From positions 248,001 to 312,000 of the forward strand of contig QFWI01000016.1 of the NCBI GenBank assembly GCA_003149345.1: DNA of 64,000 nt. The letters run 5' to 3'. Shown in pieces: positions 26,572 to 35,295 of this stretch (position 1 is its first letter; each line of letters starts with the position of its first letter). Source of the stretch: Vampirovibrio chlorellavorus (GTDB taxonomy: Bacteria > Cyanobacteriota > Vampirovibrionia > Vampirovibrionales > Vampirovibrionaceae). A program made the position numbers and the translations under genes. The notes beneath the pieces are model-generated. The model was not told where the DNA came from, made no database searches, and saw only the letters and a program-made list of their open reading frames with translations.

Positions 26572-26582
26572 AGCCCATTGGG
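26559..26582 (+). other. Perfect 11-base inverted repeat around the stop codon of the 23956 gene
   Basis: CCCAATGGGCT (26559-26569) and AGCCCATTGGG (26572-26582) flank AA, so the stop codon sits at the tip of a hairpin. No T-run follows, so it is not a standard terminator. Confidence 0.6.
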
Positions 26583-26793
26583 GTATGACGCATATTGATT
26601 TGATGGATTGGTGTAATCGACCGGTACCTACCCTGAAATTTGTGAGCGCCTGTCATCCAGGAAAGTGAGGACATCTTCGCAACTATCGTAGCCGCTGCCC
26701 CAGGTTCAGGTGAACCAGTCTAACTCCTCAACCCACCGGGGCAACGGCAGGAGGATGACAGGCACATTGAATGCTGAGCGTGGCGCGGTATGC

Positions 26794-27405
26794 CTACCAG
26801 GAGAACCAGGTGGGATCAAGCGCTGGATTACTTAAGCCCGTAGTGAAACAATCATTTTGCCCCCCTAATATTGCGCCTCGGCTAGACAGCCTCCCATTAT
26901 AAAAAAGATCAAATTCAACGGCATCTTTTACGCCTGTTGCCAGGGGTAAGCCATCCGGGTCAAATTGAAAGCCAATATAATGGGTGGTGCTGGTTCCCCC
27001 AAAAGCAACTGCTCCCCCGCAGCCAAACACCCCTATTCGTAACAGCCCTCCCCCGTGTAAGCGCAAACAGGGCTGAACGCTGTCGCAGGATACCAGCCCC
27101 CCCGACACATCGTCAATAGAGCTGGTGGTATCAATACTGAGAAAGTTCATATAGGGGGTCAAATCGGCTCCCTTGGTGTTAGCACTGGCCCTACCGTTGA
27201 GCTGTAATTGCTGGTAGGCCCCCGTAATCATGCCCGCCACATCCTTGGCCCGGGCCTTATACTGTTGATTCTGCTGGGTCACCAGCACCTTGGGAATTGT
27301 AAATACAAAAATCTCAGCCAAAATAAGCAGGGTGACTAGCAATTCCGCAAGGGTAAAGCCTGACCGAACGCCTTGAACAGGGTTATCACTTTTTGAAAGG
27401 GCCAT
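26794..27405 (-). CDS. Type IV pilin-like protein with prepilin signal
   Basis: 203 residues. Residues 1-16 are a basic leader. The prepilin peptidase site is SGFTLAELLVTLLILAEI, with Glu at +5, followed by the usual hydrophobic helix and a globular C-terminal domain containing cysteines. After processing it would join a type IV pilus or type II-like pseudopilus. The frame opens at 27426, but the ATG at 27405 has AGGAG seven bases upstream. It is related at its N-terminus to the genes at 34527 and 35296 but not in the globular part. No assembly ATPase or prepilin peptidase is in the window. Confidence 0.82.
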   Translation of the reverse strand: MALSKSDNPVQGVRSGFTLAELLVTLLILAEIFVFTIPKVLVTQQNQQYKARAKDVAGMITGAYQQLQLNGRASANTKGADLTPYMNFLSIDTTSSIDDVSGGLVSCDSVQPCLRLHGGGLLRIGVFGCGGAVAFGGTSTTHYIGFQFDPDGLPLATGVKDAVEFDLFYNGRLSSRGAILGGQNDCFTTGLSNPALDPTWFSW

Positions 27406-27632
27406 TTCGAACTCCTGCGGCTGCAACTAGTCACGTTGAGAAACGCTGCACGTCATGGTTGTGCGTGTTCTTATTTTATCGGCGGACGCCTCTGAAAGTT
27501 GAGCAACGAAGCCAAAGAATTAACATTCTTTAACGATAGGATTAATCAGGCCCACTCCCAATCAACCGTCCCATCCCAACAGTTTAACTGGTTTGGGTAA
27601 AATTGGGATGAAATCCGTTTATGAGACGACCT

Positions 27633-29447
27633 TCAACGCACGTTCAAAATAATGTTGGGCGGGCGGTTGTACAATTCCCGCAAGGTGGTTAAATCCCTTA
27701 ATGTTGGCGTTTGAGGCGCATCCGAGCGCAACTCGGGGTACAGCAAGTCTCCTTGTTGTGAACTTTTGCCCTTGAGGCCCAAAGCGTGTCCGAATTCTTT
27801 TGCGGCCATGTTTTGAATCAGCAGTTGGGCGGCTTCTGGACTCAGCGTTTTGGTGGGACTTAATCCCAGTGAGATTTTGGATTCATCCTGCAAAATGGCC
27901 AGCTTGCGATATTGCTGGTACTGCAACCCGGCGGCGGCCGCTTGGGGCACCAATGAAAAATAACCGGGCGTAAAGGCCGAGGCCACCTGTACCACCGTCA
28001 ACAGGGGGCTGCGCTTGGGAGGCGAGTAGTTTTTGTAAACGTCAGGCACTTTCTCCGGGTCGGCAAAGCGATCGGTGTAGGCCTCAGTCCAGTTCACAAT
28101 AATATCGGCGGCTTGCGGGTTCTTGATTTCCAGAAAATGGACATACCCGTCTGTGCGCTCTTTCCAGAGTTCAAAACCTTTTAAGGCGGCGGCTTTGTAC
28201 TCGGCTTTGTAAAGACTGCTGGCGGGGCTGTCCTTGGGGGGCTCCTCAAAGTAAACCCGCAGGGGAAAGCGCCCCCAGCGAACCACTTTACCGTCGGTTA
28301 CCTTGAAAATCTCATCCAGATAACTGTTTTCCGGGTCGCTAGAGGGAGATTGCGTCAGGCTGGCGTCCAAGGTGTCACCGGTTAGCAGGGCGTCGCTGCT
28401 GCCCATCAGGGCACTGTAGACTGTTTTGGTGCGCACGGCCAGCGGGCCGGTTTGGAGCTGTCCCAACACCTGTTGCTCCAGGGTTTCCAGCCGTTGATTC
28501 AGAGTGGCTTTCTCCGGCGGGGTGATTTGCAGTTGCCCTTCCATGTCCCGGATCATTTCGTTCACCGAGAGTTTGGAAAGACTGGCCGGGGCCTTGCCTC
28601 GGGCTTCGGTGGGGCTACTAGCGAAGCCACCGGATTTCCCCGTGTGAGGAGAACTTTGCCCGGCGGCCAACAGGCGGTTGGCCACTTGCTGGATTTGGGG
28701 AGAATTATCCACGGCCAGGGCCTTGTCCACCCAGCTTTTCCGGTTGGGGATATCGTTTTTCCCCTGCCCCAAATACACATTGGCCAAGGATTGCCGGACG
28801 GCCTTGTTGTTGGGATCATGGCTTTTGGCTTTTTCCAGTAAGGGAATGGCCTGGGTGTACTGCTCCTGAATGGCCAACTGGTAGGCCTCATCCAGATACA
28901 TACCGGCCATGGCTTTCTGGAAGGCCACCTCTTGAGGACTGAGGACGATGGCCTGCTCCAGCAGGGCGCGCATTTTCTGGTAATCAGCGGTGGTAGGTTG
29001 AGTGGTGCTTTCTTTCAGCGCTATGGCCTGGGCAAAATAGACACTGGCTCGGCTACTCTGAATGCTCTGGGCGGCGCTGCTGCCGGCCGTGGTCAGGGCC
29101 TGAGCTTTGTCCAGATACTGAAAGGCGGCTTCAAACTGTTGTTGTTCTTGCAGGCCTACGGCATGGTTGGCGTAAATCACCGCCAGATTGTTGCGCAGCG
29201 TTTTATCAGTGGGGGCCAGCTTCAGGGCTTTTTCGTAGGCGGCCATGGCGCTGGGGTAATTCTGTTGGGAGGCTGCCAGATTGCCCTGATTGACAAGGCT
29301 TTCCAGCGTTTCTGCGGCCCATCCAGATGTCTGCCCGACTGTGTAAGTGAACAAGCTCACCCATAGCAATCCGGCTAAAACGGGTCGGAGACGCAAATGG
29401 CTGAAACCGGGATGCCTGACAATGAGGTGCCTAAAAAGGAAATGCAA
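27633..29447 (-). CDS. Exported TPR protein with degenerate matrixin-type zinc site
   Basis: 604 residues starting at TTG 29447 behind TAAGGAG, a strong site. A signal peptide ends near residue 45 (SGWAAE). At least five TPR repeats lie between about 48 and 270. A Ser/Pro linker follows. A domain from about 375 to the end is matrixin-like: FRxDI-type strand (AADIIVNWTEAY), then KEFGHALGLKGKS and LLYPEL, the place of the HExxHxxGxxGH and Met-turn motif. Lys550 and Lys561 replace two of the three zinc-binding histidines; His554 and Glu551 remain. It is therefore unlikely to be an active protease. The plus-strand ORFs in this region are shadows. Divergent from leuS. Confidence 0.75.
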   Translation of the reverse strand: MHFLFRHLIVRHPGFSHLRLRPVLAGLLWVSLFTYTVGQTSGWAAETLESLVNQGNLAASQQNYPSAMAAYEKALKLAPTDKTLRNNLAVIYANHAVGLQEQQQFEAAFQYLDKAQALTTAGSSAAQSIQSSRASVYFAQAIALKESTTQPTTADYQKMRALLEQAIVLSPQEVAFQKAMAGMYLDEAYQLAIQEQYTQAIPLLEKAKSHDPNNKAVRQSLANVYLGQGKNDIPNRKSWVDKALAVDNSPQIQQVANRLLAAGQSSPHTGKSGGFASSPTEARGKAPASLSKLSVNEMIRDMEGQLQITPPEKATLNQRLETLEQQVLGQLQTGPLAVRTKTVYSALMGSSDALLTGDTLDASLTQSPSSDPENSYLDEIFKVTDGKVVRWGRFPLRVYFEEPPKDSPASSLYKAEYKAAALKGFELWKERTDGYVHFLEIKNPQAADIIVNWTEAYTDRFADPEKVPDVYKNYSPPKRSPLLTVVQVASAFTPGYFSLVPQAAAAGLQYQQYRKLAILQDESKISLGLSPTKTLSPEAAQLLIQNMAAKEFGHALGLKGKSSQQGDLLYPELRSDAPQTPTLRDLTTLRELYNRPPNIILNVR

Positions 29448-29553
29448 TGAGGGCTCCTTACCGGGGCTGGCGTTTGAGGACGTTTATCCATTTTATCAGG
29501 CTTGTCAGGGCTTTGCGATTCGGGCTCGGCTATCAGGGTCGGTTGCCTTTGGT

Positions 29554-29559
29554 TATAAT
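29554..29559 (+). promoter_or_regulatory. Candidate -10 box for leuS
   Basis: TATAAT 31 bases before the leuS ATG at 29590. No good -35 is seen at the usual spacing. Confidence 0.4.
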
Positions 29560-29589
29560 GGACTCCATTGAATCAATACGGATGAGATT

Positions 29590-32088
29590 ATGGAAACCTC
29601 CACTGAGAAGTCTATTTTACAGATTGACAGCTACCAGCCGCAAGCCATTGAAGCCAAGTGGCAACGCCAATGGGAAGAAACCGGCCTGTACAAGACCGAT
29701 ACCGAAGAATCCCATATGCCCAAATACTATGCGCTGTCCATGTTTCCCTATCCGTCCGGGCGTTTACACATGGGCCACGTGCGCAACTACACCATTACCG
29801 ATGTGATTGCCCGCTTCAAGCGCATGCACGGTTTCAACGTGCTGCACCCCATGGGCTGGGACAGCTTTGGGTTGCCCGCCGAGAACGCCGCCATCCAGAA
29901 CAACATTCCCCCGGCGGATTGGACCTTCAGCAACATCGATTATATGCGCAAGCAGCTGAAGCAGCTGGGTCTGGCCGTGGATTGGGATCGGGAAGTGACC
30001 ACCTGCAAGGAAGATTATTACAAGTGGACTCAGTGGATGTTCCTGTACCTGTATCAACGGGGCTTGGCCTACAAAAAAGAAGCGCCGGTCAACTGGTGCG
30101 AGCAATGCCATACCGTACTGGCCAACGAGCAAGTGATTGACGGGCGTTGCTGGCGGGATGATTCCCTGGTGACCAAGAAAAAGCTGAACCAGTGGTTTTT
30201 TAAAACCACCGAATACGCCGATCGCTTGCTGAAAAATCTGGACAGCCTGAAGGGCTGGCCCGAGCGGGTGTTGTTGATGCAAAAAAACTGGATTAACAAA
30301 TCCATTGGGGCCGAAGTGGAATTTGCCGTGGAAGGCCGGGATATCAAGATTCCCATTTTTACCACCCGTCCCGATACCATTTTCGGGGTGACCTATATGG
30401 TGCTGGCCCCGGAACATCCGCTGGTGGAGCTGCTGGTCAGTGAAGACTACCGGGAGTCCGTGCAGCAATATATTGAAACCACCAAGCTGAAGAGCGAAAT
30501 GGATCGCACCGCCACGGACAAGGAAAAAACCGGTCTGCCTTTGGGCGTGAATGCCATCAACCCCTATACGGGAGAGGCTATTCCGGTCTGGATTTCCGAT
30601 TACGTGCTGGTGGAATATGGCACCGGGGCGGTGATGGCCGTGCCTGCTCATGATGAGCGTGACTTTGCCTTTGCCCAGAAGTTCCAGCTACCGATTAAGC
30701 GAGTTATTGAAAACCCCAGCCAGCCTGGGCAGCCGCTCACTGCGGCTTACACCGAACCCGGCGTGTTGATTGACTCCGGTGAATTTACCGGTCTGGAGAG
30801 CGAAACGGCCAAAGAGAAAATTACCCGTCTGGCTCAGGAAAAGGGCTTCGGCAAAGAAAAAATCCAGTACCGCCTGCGGGATTGGCTGGTTTCCCGGCAG
30901 CGCTACTGGGGCACTCCCATTCCCATTATCTACTGCGATCATTGCGGTACGGTGCCAGTACCAGATGAGGATTTGCCGGTGCGCTTGCCCAAGGATGTCG
31001 ACTTCACGGTCAAAGGCGTATCGCCGGTGGCCACGTCGCCCTCGTTTAAGCACACGCCTTGCCCCAAGTGTGGCAAAATGGCCAAGCGGGAAACCGATAC
31101 CATGGACACCTTTGTGGATAGCTCCTGGTACTACTTGCGCTATATCGATCCGCACAACGAGACCAAGCCCTTTGAGCCCCAGCTCATTCACCAGTGGATG
31201 CCGGTGGATCAGTACGTGGGCGGCATTGAGCATGCCATTTTGCACCTGATGTACAGCCGATTCTTCATGATGGCCCTGAGTGACAGCGGCTGGACGGAGC
31301 AGGATGAGCCCTTTAAGAACCTGCTGACCCAGGGCATGGTGCTGAAAGATGGCGCCAAAATGAGCAAGTCCAAGGGCAATATTGTCGATCCCGACGCCAT
31401 TTTCAAGGAGTTTGGGGCGGACACTGCCCGCTTCTTCATCCTCAGCGATTCCCCGCCGCAAGCGGACTTTGACTGGAAGGAATCTGCCGTGGAAGGCTGC
31501 TTCAAGTTCCTGTGCCGGGTGTGGCGCTGTGTGACTGAACACCAGAGCGCTATTAATTTCAGCCTGCCTTTGCCCGCTTACGAGGAGATGTCCGGCCAGA
31601 CCCGGGAGCTGTTCCAGTGGACCAATCGCACCATTGGCGGCATTACCACGGACATTGAGACCCAGTTTCAATTTAATACGGTCATCAGTAAAATTCGGGA
31701 ATTTGTGAATTTCCTGAGTAAGTTTGAGCCCGGTGATGAGCCTAACGCCGTTTACAGCCATGCCATTGCCGCGTTGCTAAAACTGATGGCCCCCATTACC
31801 CCCCATTTGGCCCAGGAGTTGTGGGTCATTTCCGGTGGGGATGGCGCCTTGTACACCCAAAGCTGGCCCAAGTGGGATCCGGTGGCCACCCAGGCTGACA
31901 CGGTGGAAATCGTGGTGCAAGTGAACGGCAAAGTTCGGGATAAGTTCACCGTGGCCAGTGGTTTACCCCAGGCCTCGTTGGAAGCGATGGCCCGTGAGCG
32001 CCCCAAGGTTATTCAGCAAATTGGGGATCAGACCGTGGTCAAGGTTATTGTGGTGCCCAACAAGCTGGTTAATATTGTGGCCAAATAG
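29590..32088 (+). CDS. leuS: Leucyl-tRNA synthetase
   Basis: Charges tRNA-Leu. The HIGH-type motif HMGH is at residues 60-63 and KMSKS at 590-594, with the editing domain between them (PDTIFGVTYMVLAPEHP; TGAVMAVPAHDERDFAFA). Zinc-ligand cysteines occur in WCEQCHTVLANEQV and CPKCGKMAKRETDTM. Length 832 is typical of the bacterial type. The anticodon-binding and C-terminal domains are complete. An AT-rich hairpin terminator follows at 32124. Confidence 0.98.
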   Translation: METSTEKSILQIDSYQPQAIEAKWQRQWEETGLYKTDTEESHMPKYYALSMFPYPSGRLHMGHVRNYTITDVIARFKRMHGFNVLHPMGWDSFGLPAENAAIQNNIPPADWTFSNIDYMRKQLKQLGLAVDWDREVTTCKEDYYKWTQWMFLYLYQRGLAYKKEAPVNWCEQCHTVLANEQVIDGRCWRDDSLVTKKKLNQWFFKTTEYADRLLKNLDSLKGWPERVLLMQKNWINKSIGAEVEFAVEGRDIKIPIFTTRPDTIFGVTYMVLAPEHPLVELLVSEDYRESVQQYIETTKLKSEMDRTATDKEKTGLPLGVNAINPYTGEAIPVWISDYVLVEYGTGAVMAVPAHDERDFAFAQKFQLPIKRVIENPSQPGQPLTAAYTEPGVLIDSGEFTGLESETAKEKITRLAQEKGFGKEKIQYRLRDWLVSRQRYWGTPIPIIYCDHCGTVPVPDEDLPVRLPKDVDFTVKGVSPVATSPSFKHTPCPKCGKMAKRETDTMDTFVDSSWYYLRYIDPHNETKPFEPQLIHQWMPVDQYVGGIEHAILHLMYSRFFMMALSDSGWTEQDEPFKNLLTQGMVLKDGAKMSKSKGNIVDPDAIFKEFGADTARFFILSDSPPQADFDWKESAVEGCFKFLCRVWRCVTEHQSAINFSLPLPAYEEMSGQTRELFQWTNRTIGGITTDIETQFQFNTVISKIREFVNFLSKFEPGDEPNAVYSHAIAALLKLMAPITPHLAQELWVISGGDGALYTQSWPKWDPVATQADTVEIVVQVNGKVRDKFTVASGLPQASLEAMARERPKVIQQIGDQTVVKVIVVPNKLVNIVAK

Positions 32089-32123
32089 GGTGGTGAAGTA
32101 AGTTTTATTGCTTCAACAATCGT

Positions 32124-32160
32124 TTTAAAAGCCGTGCCTGTCTCAAGTACGGCTTTTAAA
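32124..32160 (+). terminator. Terminator after leuS (bidirectional hairpin)
   Basis: TTTAAAAGCCGT (32124-32135) pairs perfectly with ACGGCTTTTAAA (32149-32160), loop 13 bases. It lies 36 bases after the leuS stop codon. Confidence 0.82.
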
Positions 32161-32256
32161 TTGAATACGGGTAAAAAATTTTATTTGATCCGCATCAAAC
32201 GGATGCCTTCTGTTTTTCAGAATATGTTGATTGAAGTTTAAGTGAGCAGATAAGCC

Positions 32257-32970
32257 ATGTTCCCAGTCCAAAATTACCTTGGGTTTTCTTTGCCTAAATT
32301 TCCAGAAGTTACGCGGAATAGTAAGGCCCAGAGTAGGCCAATCACTCTTACCCGGAAGGCTTTAGAGGGTGATACCGTTCTCTTTAAGGGAAGGCCGATT
32401 GACGTTGTTCAAATGGCAATTAATGAGCCGAGAAGGGAATATCGAGATTTAAATGCGTTTAATGCTAAATTTGAGCCGGGTTTTAACCAGTATAGAAATG
32501 CTGTCATTATTGGCGAGGCTACTTTTATGAACGCCTCCAACGTGCAAAATGGTTTAGCTGGCCGTAACAATCAAGCGCCCAGTGTTGATTTTAGTGGCAT
32601 GCAATTCATTCCTGTGACCAGACCTCATCCTTGGGACCCGGAACGCCAGATTGAAACCGACCTTTGTTTTATGAACGCCGAATTGGTAAATGCGGATTTT
32701 AGTGGCAGTATTTTGCCAAAGACCAATTTTATGAATGCAAAACTAACCAATGCAAATTTCAAAGACGCAAAGTTGCCTAATGCTTGTTTTATGAATGCTG
32801 TTTTAGACAATGTTGATTTTGAAAATGCCGATTTGGAAGGCGTCGAATTTATGAATGCCGATTTGACAACGGCTCGAAATTTAGACAAGGCAAACTTGAC
32901 CGGGGCCACTTTTGGTGGTCGAGTACAATTTCCACCGGGTTTTGATCCGTACGTTCATGGAATGCGATAA
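32257..32970 (+). CDS. Pentapeptide-repeat protein with a strict 20-residue period
   Basis: 237 residues; no signal peptide. The first 125 residues are unlike any family I recognise. Residues 128-215 are pentapeptide repeats (A[DN]LxN type, F in the centre) that fold as a right-handed beta-helix. Unusually, FMNA recurs four times exactly 20 residues apart, that is every second coil-and-a-half; a fifth FMNA lies at about residue 90. Pentapeptide proteins have varied roles, including DNA mimicry against gyrase. Nothing here tells which. Starts at ATG 32257, 169 bases after leuS. Confidence 0.75.
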   Translation: MFPVQNYLGFSLPKFPEVTRNSKAQSRPITLTRKALEGDTVLFKGRPIDVVQMAINEPRREYRDLNAFNAKFEPGFNQYRNAVIIGEATFMNASNVQNGLAGRNNQAPSVDFSGMQFIPVTRPHPWDPERQIETDLCFMNAELVNADFSGSILPKTNFMNAKLTNANFKDAKLPNACFMNAVLDNVDFENADLEGVEFMNADLTTARNLDKANLTGATFGGRVQFPPGFDPYVHGMR

Positions 32971-32977
32971 CCCTGGT

Positions 32978-33187
32978 TTACCCTTCTTCTGGCAGGAAGC
33001 AATCGCTTTGCTGAAGGTGGGCTTTCACCGCTGAAAATCCGGCGTGGGGCAATCTGTGGACTTGCTGCTGATAAAATTGCCCCACGCTGGGCACATCGTT
33101 TGGGCTCAGGCAAATCATGCGTCTGCCGGTGGGATTGTCCACAATAAGGTCATGCAGGCGGGCTCTTTCTTTTAATGTGGTGCCGGT
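32978..33187 (-). other. Small minus-strand open frame, possible gene remnant
   Basis: An open frame of 69 codons fills the gap between the pentapeptide gene and rsmH. It reads DNPTGRRMICLSPNDV and QFYQQQVHRLPHAGFSAV. The only starts are GTG or non-standard, and no good ribosome site is seen. The residue pattern is protein-like, but I recognise no family. It could be a short real gene, a decayed remnant or noise. Confidence 0.2.
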
Positions 33188-33239
33188 CTATAGTGGACTG
33201 TAGTCCGCTTCAGCGCTGCCCCCACCCTGAAGCCGGTGG

Positions 33240-34211
33240 ATGATTGTGTCTCAAGAGGTAACTGGTTTGTCTCCCGAACGCCCCCCACATATCCCGGTTT
33301 TACTCGATTCGGTTCTGGAATGCCTTCAGCCGGAGTCGGGAAAAACTTACGTGGATGCCACGCTGGGCGCAGGCGGCCATGCGGAGGCCATACTGCAACG
33401 CATTCAACCGGGCGGCATCCTGTTCGGGATTGATCAGGATCCCAGCGCTCTCAAGCTGGCCGCCGATCGACTGTCTCCCTTTGGCAGTGCTTTCCAGCCG
33501 TTGGCCGGTAACTTTTCAGACATTCCCTGTTTGATGCCTCCGCAAGCTTTGCCCATTACCGGCGGCATTCTGGCCGATATCGGGGTGTCTTCCATGCAGC
33601 TGGATCAGGCGGAACGGGGCTTCAGCTTCAGCAAGCAGGCCCCGCTGGATATGCGCATGAACCCTCGGGGTGACTTAACCGCCGCCACGGTGGTCAATAC
33701 CTACGGCGAAGCGGACTTGGTACGGATTTTCTCCGAATACGGGGAAGAGCATATGTCCAAGACGCTGGCCCGAGAGATTGTCAGCCATCGCAAAACACAT
33801 CCTTTTGAAACCACGCTGGATTTGGCCAATTTTATCGCCGATCAGTACAAACGAGTGGGCAAGCACGAGAAGATCCATCCGGCCACCCGGGTCTTTCAGG
33901 CTTTGCGCATTGAAGTGAACGATGAACTGGGCAGCCTGCAACGCTTTTTGGAGGATGTACCTGCCTTGCTAGCGCCGGGGGCCAAGTTGCTGGTGATCAG
34001 TTTTCACTCGCTGGAAGATCGCATTGTGAAAGATTTTTTGAAAACCCAGAGCCGGGATTGTATTTGCCCGCCCCGCTTGCCCATTTGCCAATGTGGTCAT
34101 CGGGCTACCTTCAAGCGCCCCAAAGGACAGCCTTATACGGCCTCTCCTGAGGAGCTGAAGCTCAATCCCCGCTCCCGCAGCGCCAAGTTGCGGGTGGCAG
34201 TTAGGCTTTGA
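33240..34211 (+). CDS. rsmH: 16S rRNA (cytosine-1402-N4)-methyltransferase
   Basis: SAM-dependent methylation of C1402 in the ribosomal P site (RsmH, formerly MraW). PHIPVLLDSVL is the family N-terminus. YVDATLGAGGHAEAIL is the SAM-binding motif. LADIGVSSMQLDQAERGFSF, DMRMNP and ISFHSLEDRIVK are family hallmarks; VKPSPEELKLNPRSRSAKLR-type residues occur at the end (here SPEELKLNPRSRSAKLRV). Length 323 is usual. It is often the first gene of a division/cell-wall cluster, but here ftsL and ftsI do not follow; a MITE-like element does. The ribosome site is weak. Confidence 0.96.
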   Translation: MIVSQEVTGLSPERPPHIPVLLDSVLECLQPESGKTYVDATLGAGGHAEAILQRIQPGGILFGIDQDPSALKLAADRLSPFGSAFQPLAGNFSDIPCLMPPQALPITGGILADIGVSSMQLDQAERGFSFSKQAPLDMRMNPRGDLTAATVVNTYGEADLVRIFSEYGEEHMSKTLAREIVSHRKTHPFETTLDLANFIADQYKRVGKHEKIHPATRVFQALRIEVNDELGSLQRFLEDVPALLAPGAKLLVISFHSLEDRIVKDFLKTQSRDCICPPRLPICQCGHRATFKRPKGQPYTASPEELKLNPRSRSAKLRVAVRL

Positions 34212-34224
34212 GTGTTTTTTAAGA

Positions 34225-34373
34225 AAGGTCAGTATCCCTTCACAAGACGTTTGCAACTGTTTGAGTACAGCGAGTTAATAAAGAAAGTTTGGCAAATCTT
34301 GCCAGAACCAATTTCACGGCTTGTCTGAGCGGCACGCAGTTTTGCAAACGTCTTGTGAAGGGATACTGACCTT
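34225..34373. mobile_element. MITE-like element: 32-base perfect terminal inverted repeats
   Basis: The left arm 34225-34256 and right arm 34342-34373 are perfect reverse complements (AAGGTCAGTATCCCTTCACA...). The 85-base centre encodes nothing and includes a small hairpin GGCAAATCTTGCC. The total is 149 bases. It lies 14 bases after rsmH. No transposase is present and the target-site duplication is not clear. Alternatively it is a large structured RNA hairpin. The 315-base gap 34212-34526 otherwise holds only a terminator. Confidence 0.65.
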
Positions 34374-34385
34374 AAGTAATAAAAA

Positions 34386-34401
34386 ACCCGCCGGGGCGGG
34401 T
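34386..34401 (-). terminator. Rho-independent terminator for the minus-strand pilin-like gene
   Basis: Read on the minus strand ACCCGCCCCGGCGGGT is followed by TTTTTT. It lies 126 bases after the stop codon at 34527. Read on the plus strand it is followed only by TAAACTTTTT, so the minus direction is favoured. Confidence 0.7.
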
Positions 34402-34526
34402 AAACTTTTTGTCTGAGTAGATTTGAAAAGTAGGTAGATAGAAGTAGTGGAAAAACTTTGTCGCTTGCTGCGTACAATTGCATAAAACCGTTCCGCAGCA
34501 TTTCGATGTTAGTGTTTAACGAAATG

Positions 34527-35093
34527 TTACGACTTCCACAAGGATTCCCACAGGGCCTGATTGGCCAGATTTCCCCAGTTCAAGCTTGCGGAAATCCGTC
34601 TTGGCAGAACGTCGTAACAAGTATAGGCGCTTCTGTTAATGATGATGGCTAGCTTGTCATCACCAACCGTGTTGGGCCCGGTGTTGCCATTCCAGTCAAT
34701 AATGATTCCATCGACTTCACAGCCTGGGCCGCCCCAGGCCGTCCAGCCGTCAAAGCTGGCGATAACCGCTCCGTTGTGGAGCAAGGCGCCGGGGTAGGTG
34801 TCGTAACTGTAACAGCCTTCGGTTTGGGAATTGGTTTTACAAACCTTGACGGCGTTGATGTTGTCCAGAAAGACATTGGTGCTGGAGGCCGTCGAGCCAC
34901 CAATATCTATTTCTTTGTATTTAATTTGCTCTAACGTGGCCACGGTTTCTTTTAGAATGACCTTTTTCATCCCGTTTTGCTGGCTGCTCAGGATTTTAGG
35001 AATGGTAAAAGTGGCAATCTCCCCCAGAATGAGGAGAGACACCAGTAATTCTGCCAGAGTGAAGCCTTGGGTGAGGTGCTTGCTTCGAGTCAT
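34527..35093 (-). CDS. Type IV pilin-like protein (tandem paralogue 1)
   Basis: 188 residues. It has a short basic leader and the prepilin site QGFTLAELLVSLLILGEIA with Glu at +5 and a long hydrophobic helix. A globular domain follows with three or more cysteines (VCKTN, GCYSYD, PGCEVDG, YTCYD). ATG 35093 has GAGGGG upstream. It is about two-thirds identical to its neighbour at 35296-35862 by eye, so the pair arose by tandem duplication. They may be minor pilins with adhesive or priming roles. The terminator downstream is at 34386. Confidence 0.85.
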   Translation of the reverse strand: MTRSKHLTQGFTLAELLVSLLILGEIATFTIPKILSSQQNGMKKVILKETVATLEQIKYKEIDIGGSTASSTNVFLDNINAVKVCKTNSQTEGCYSYDTYPGALLHNGAVIASFDGWTAWGGPGCEVDGIIIDWNGNTGPNTVGDDKLAIIINRSAYTCYDVLPRRISASLNWGNLANQALWESLWKS

Positions 35094-35295
35094 ATGCTAG
35101 ACCCCTCAATAAGGGATAGATCGAGTCTATTATCGGCCACTTGGGCTAGTACTTTAATATTAGCCGTTTAGCGCATCAAGTCGTAGACGATCCAGCCCAA
35201 AAAAGGTGCAAGTCGGCTTGATGGGCTTGAGTCTGCCTGATGCCTCAGGTGCCATCCTGGCTAGTCGTCTTATTGGCTAGTTTTGTAAGAGCCAC

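Noticed and set aside
34225..34373. Calling it a specific named insertion sequence
   Set aside because: There is no transposase and the end sequence is not one I recognise; only MITE-like structure is supported.
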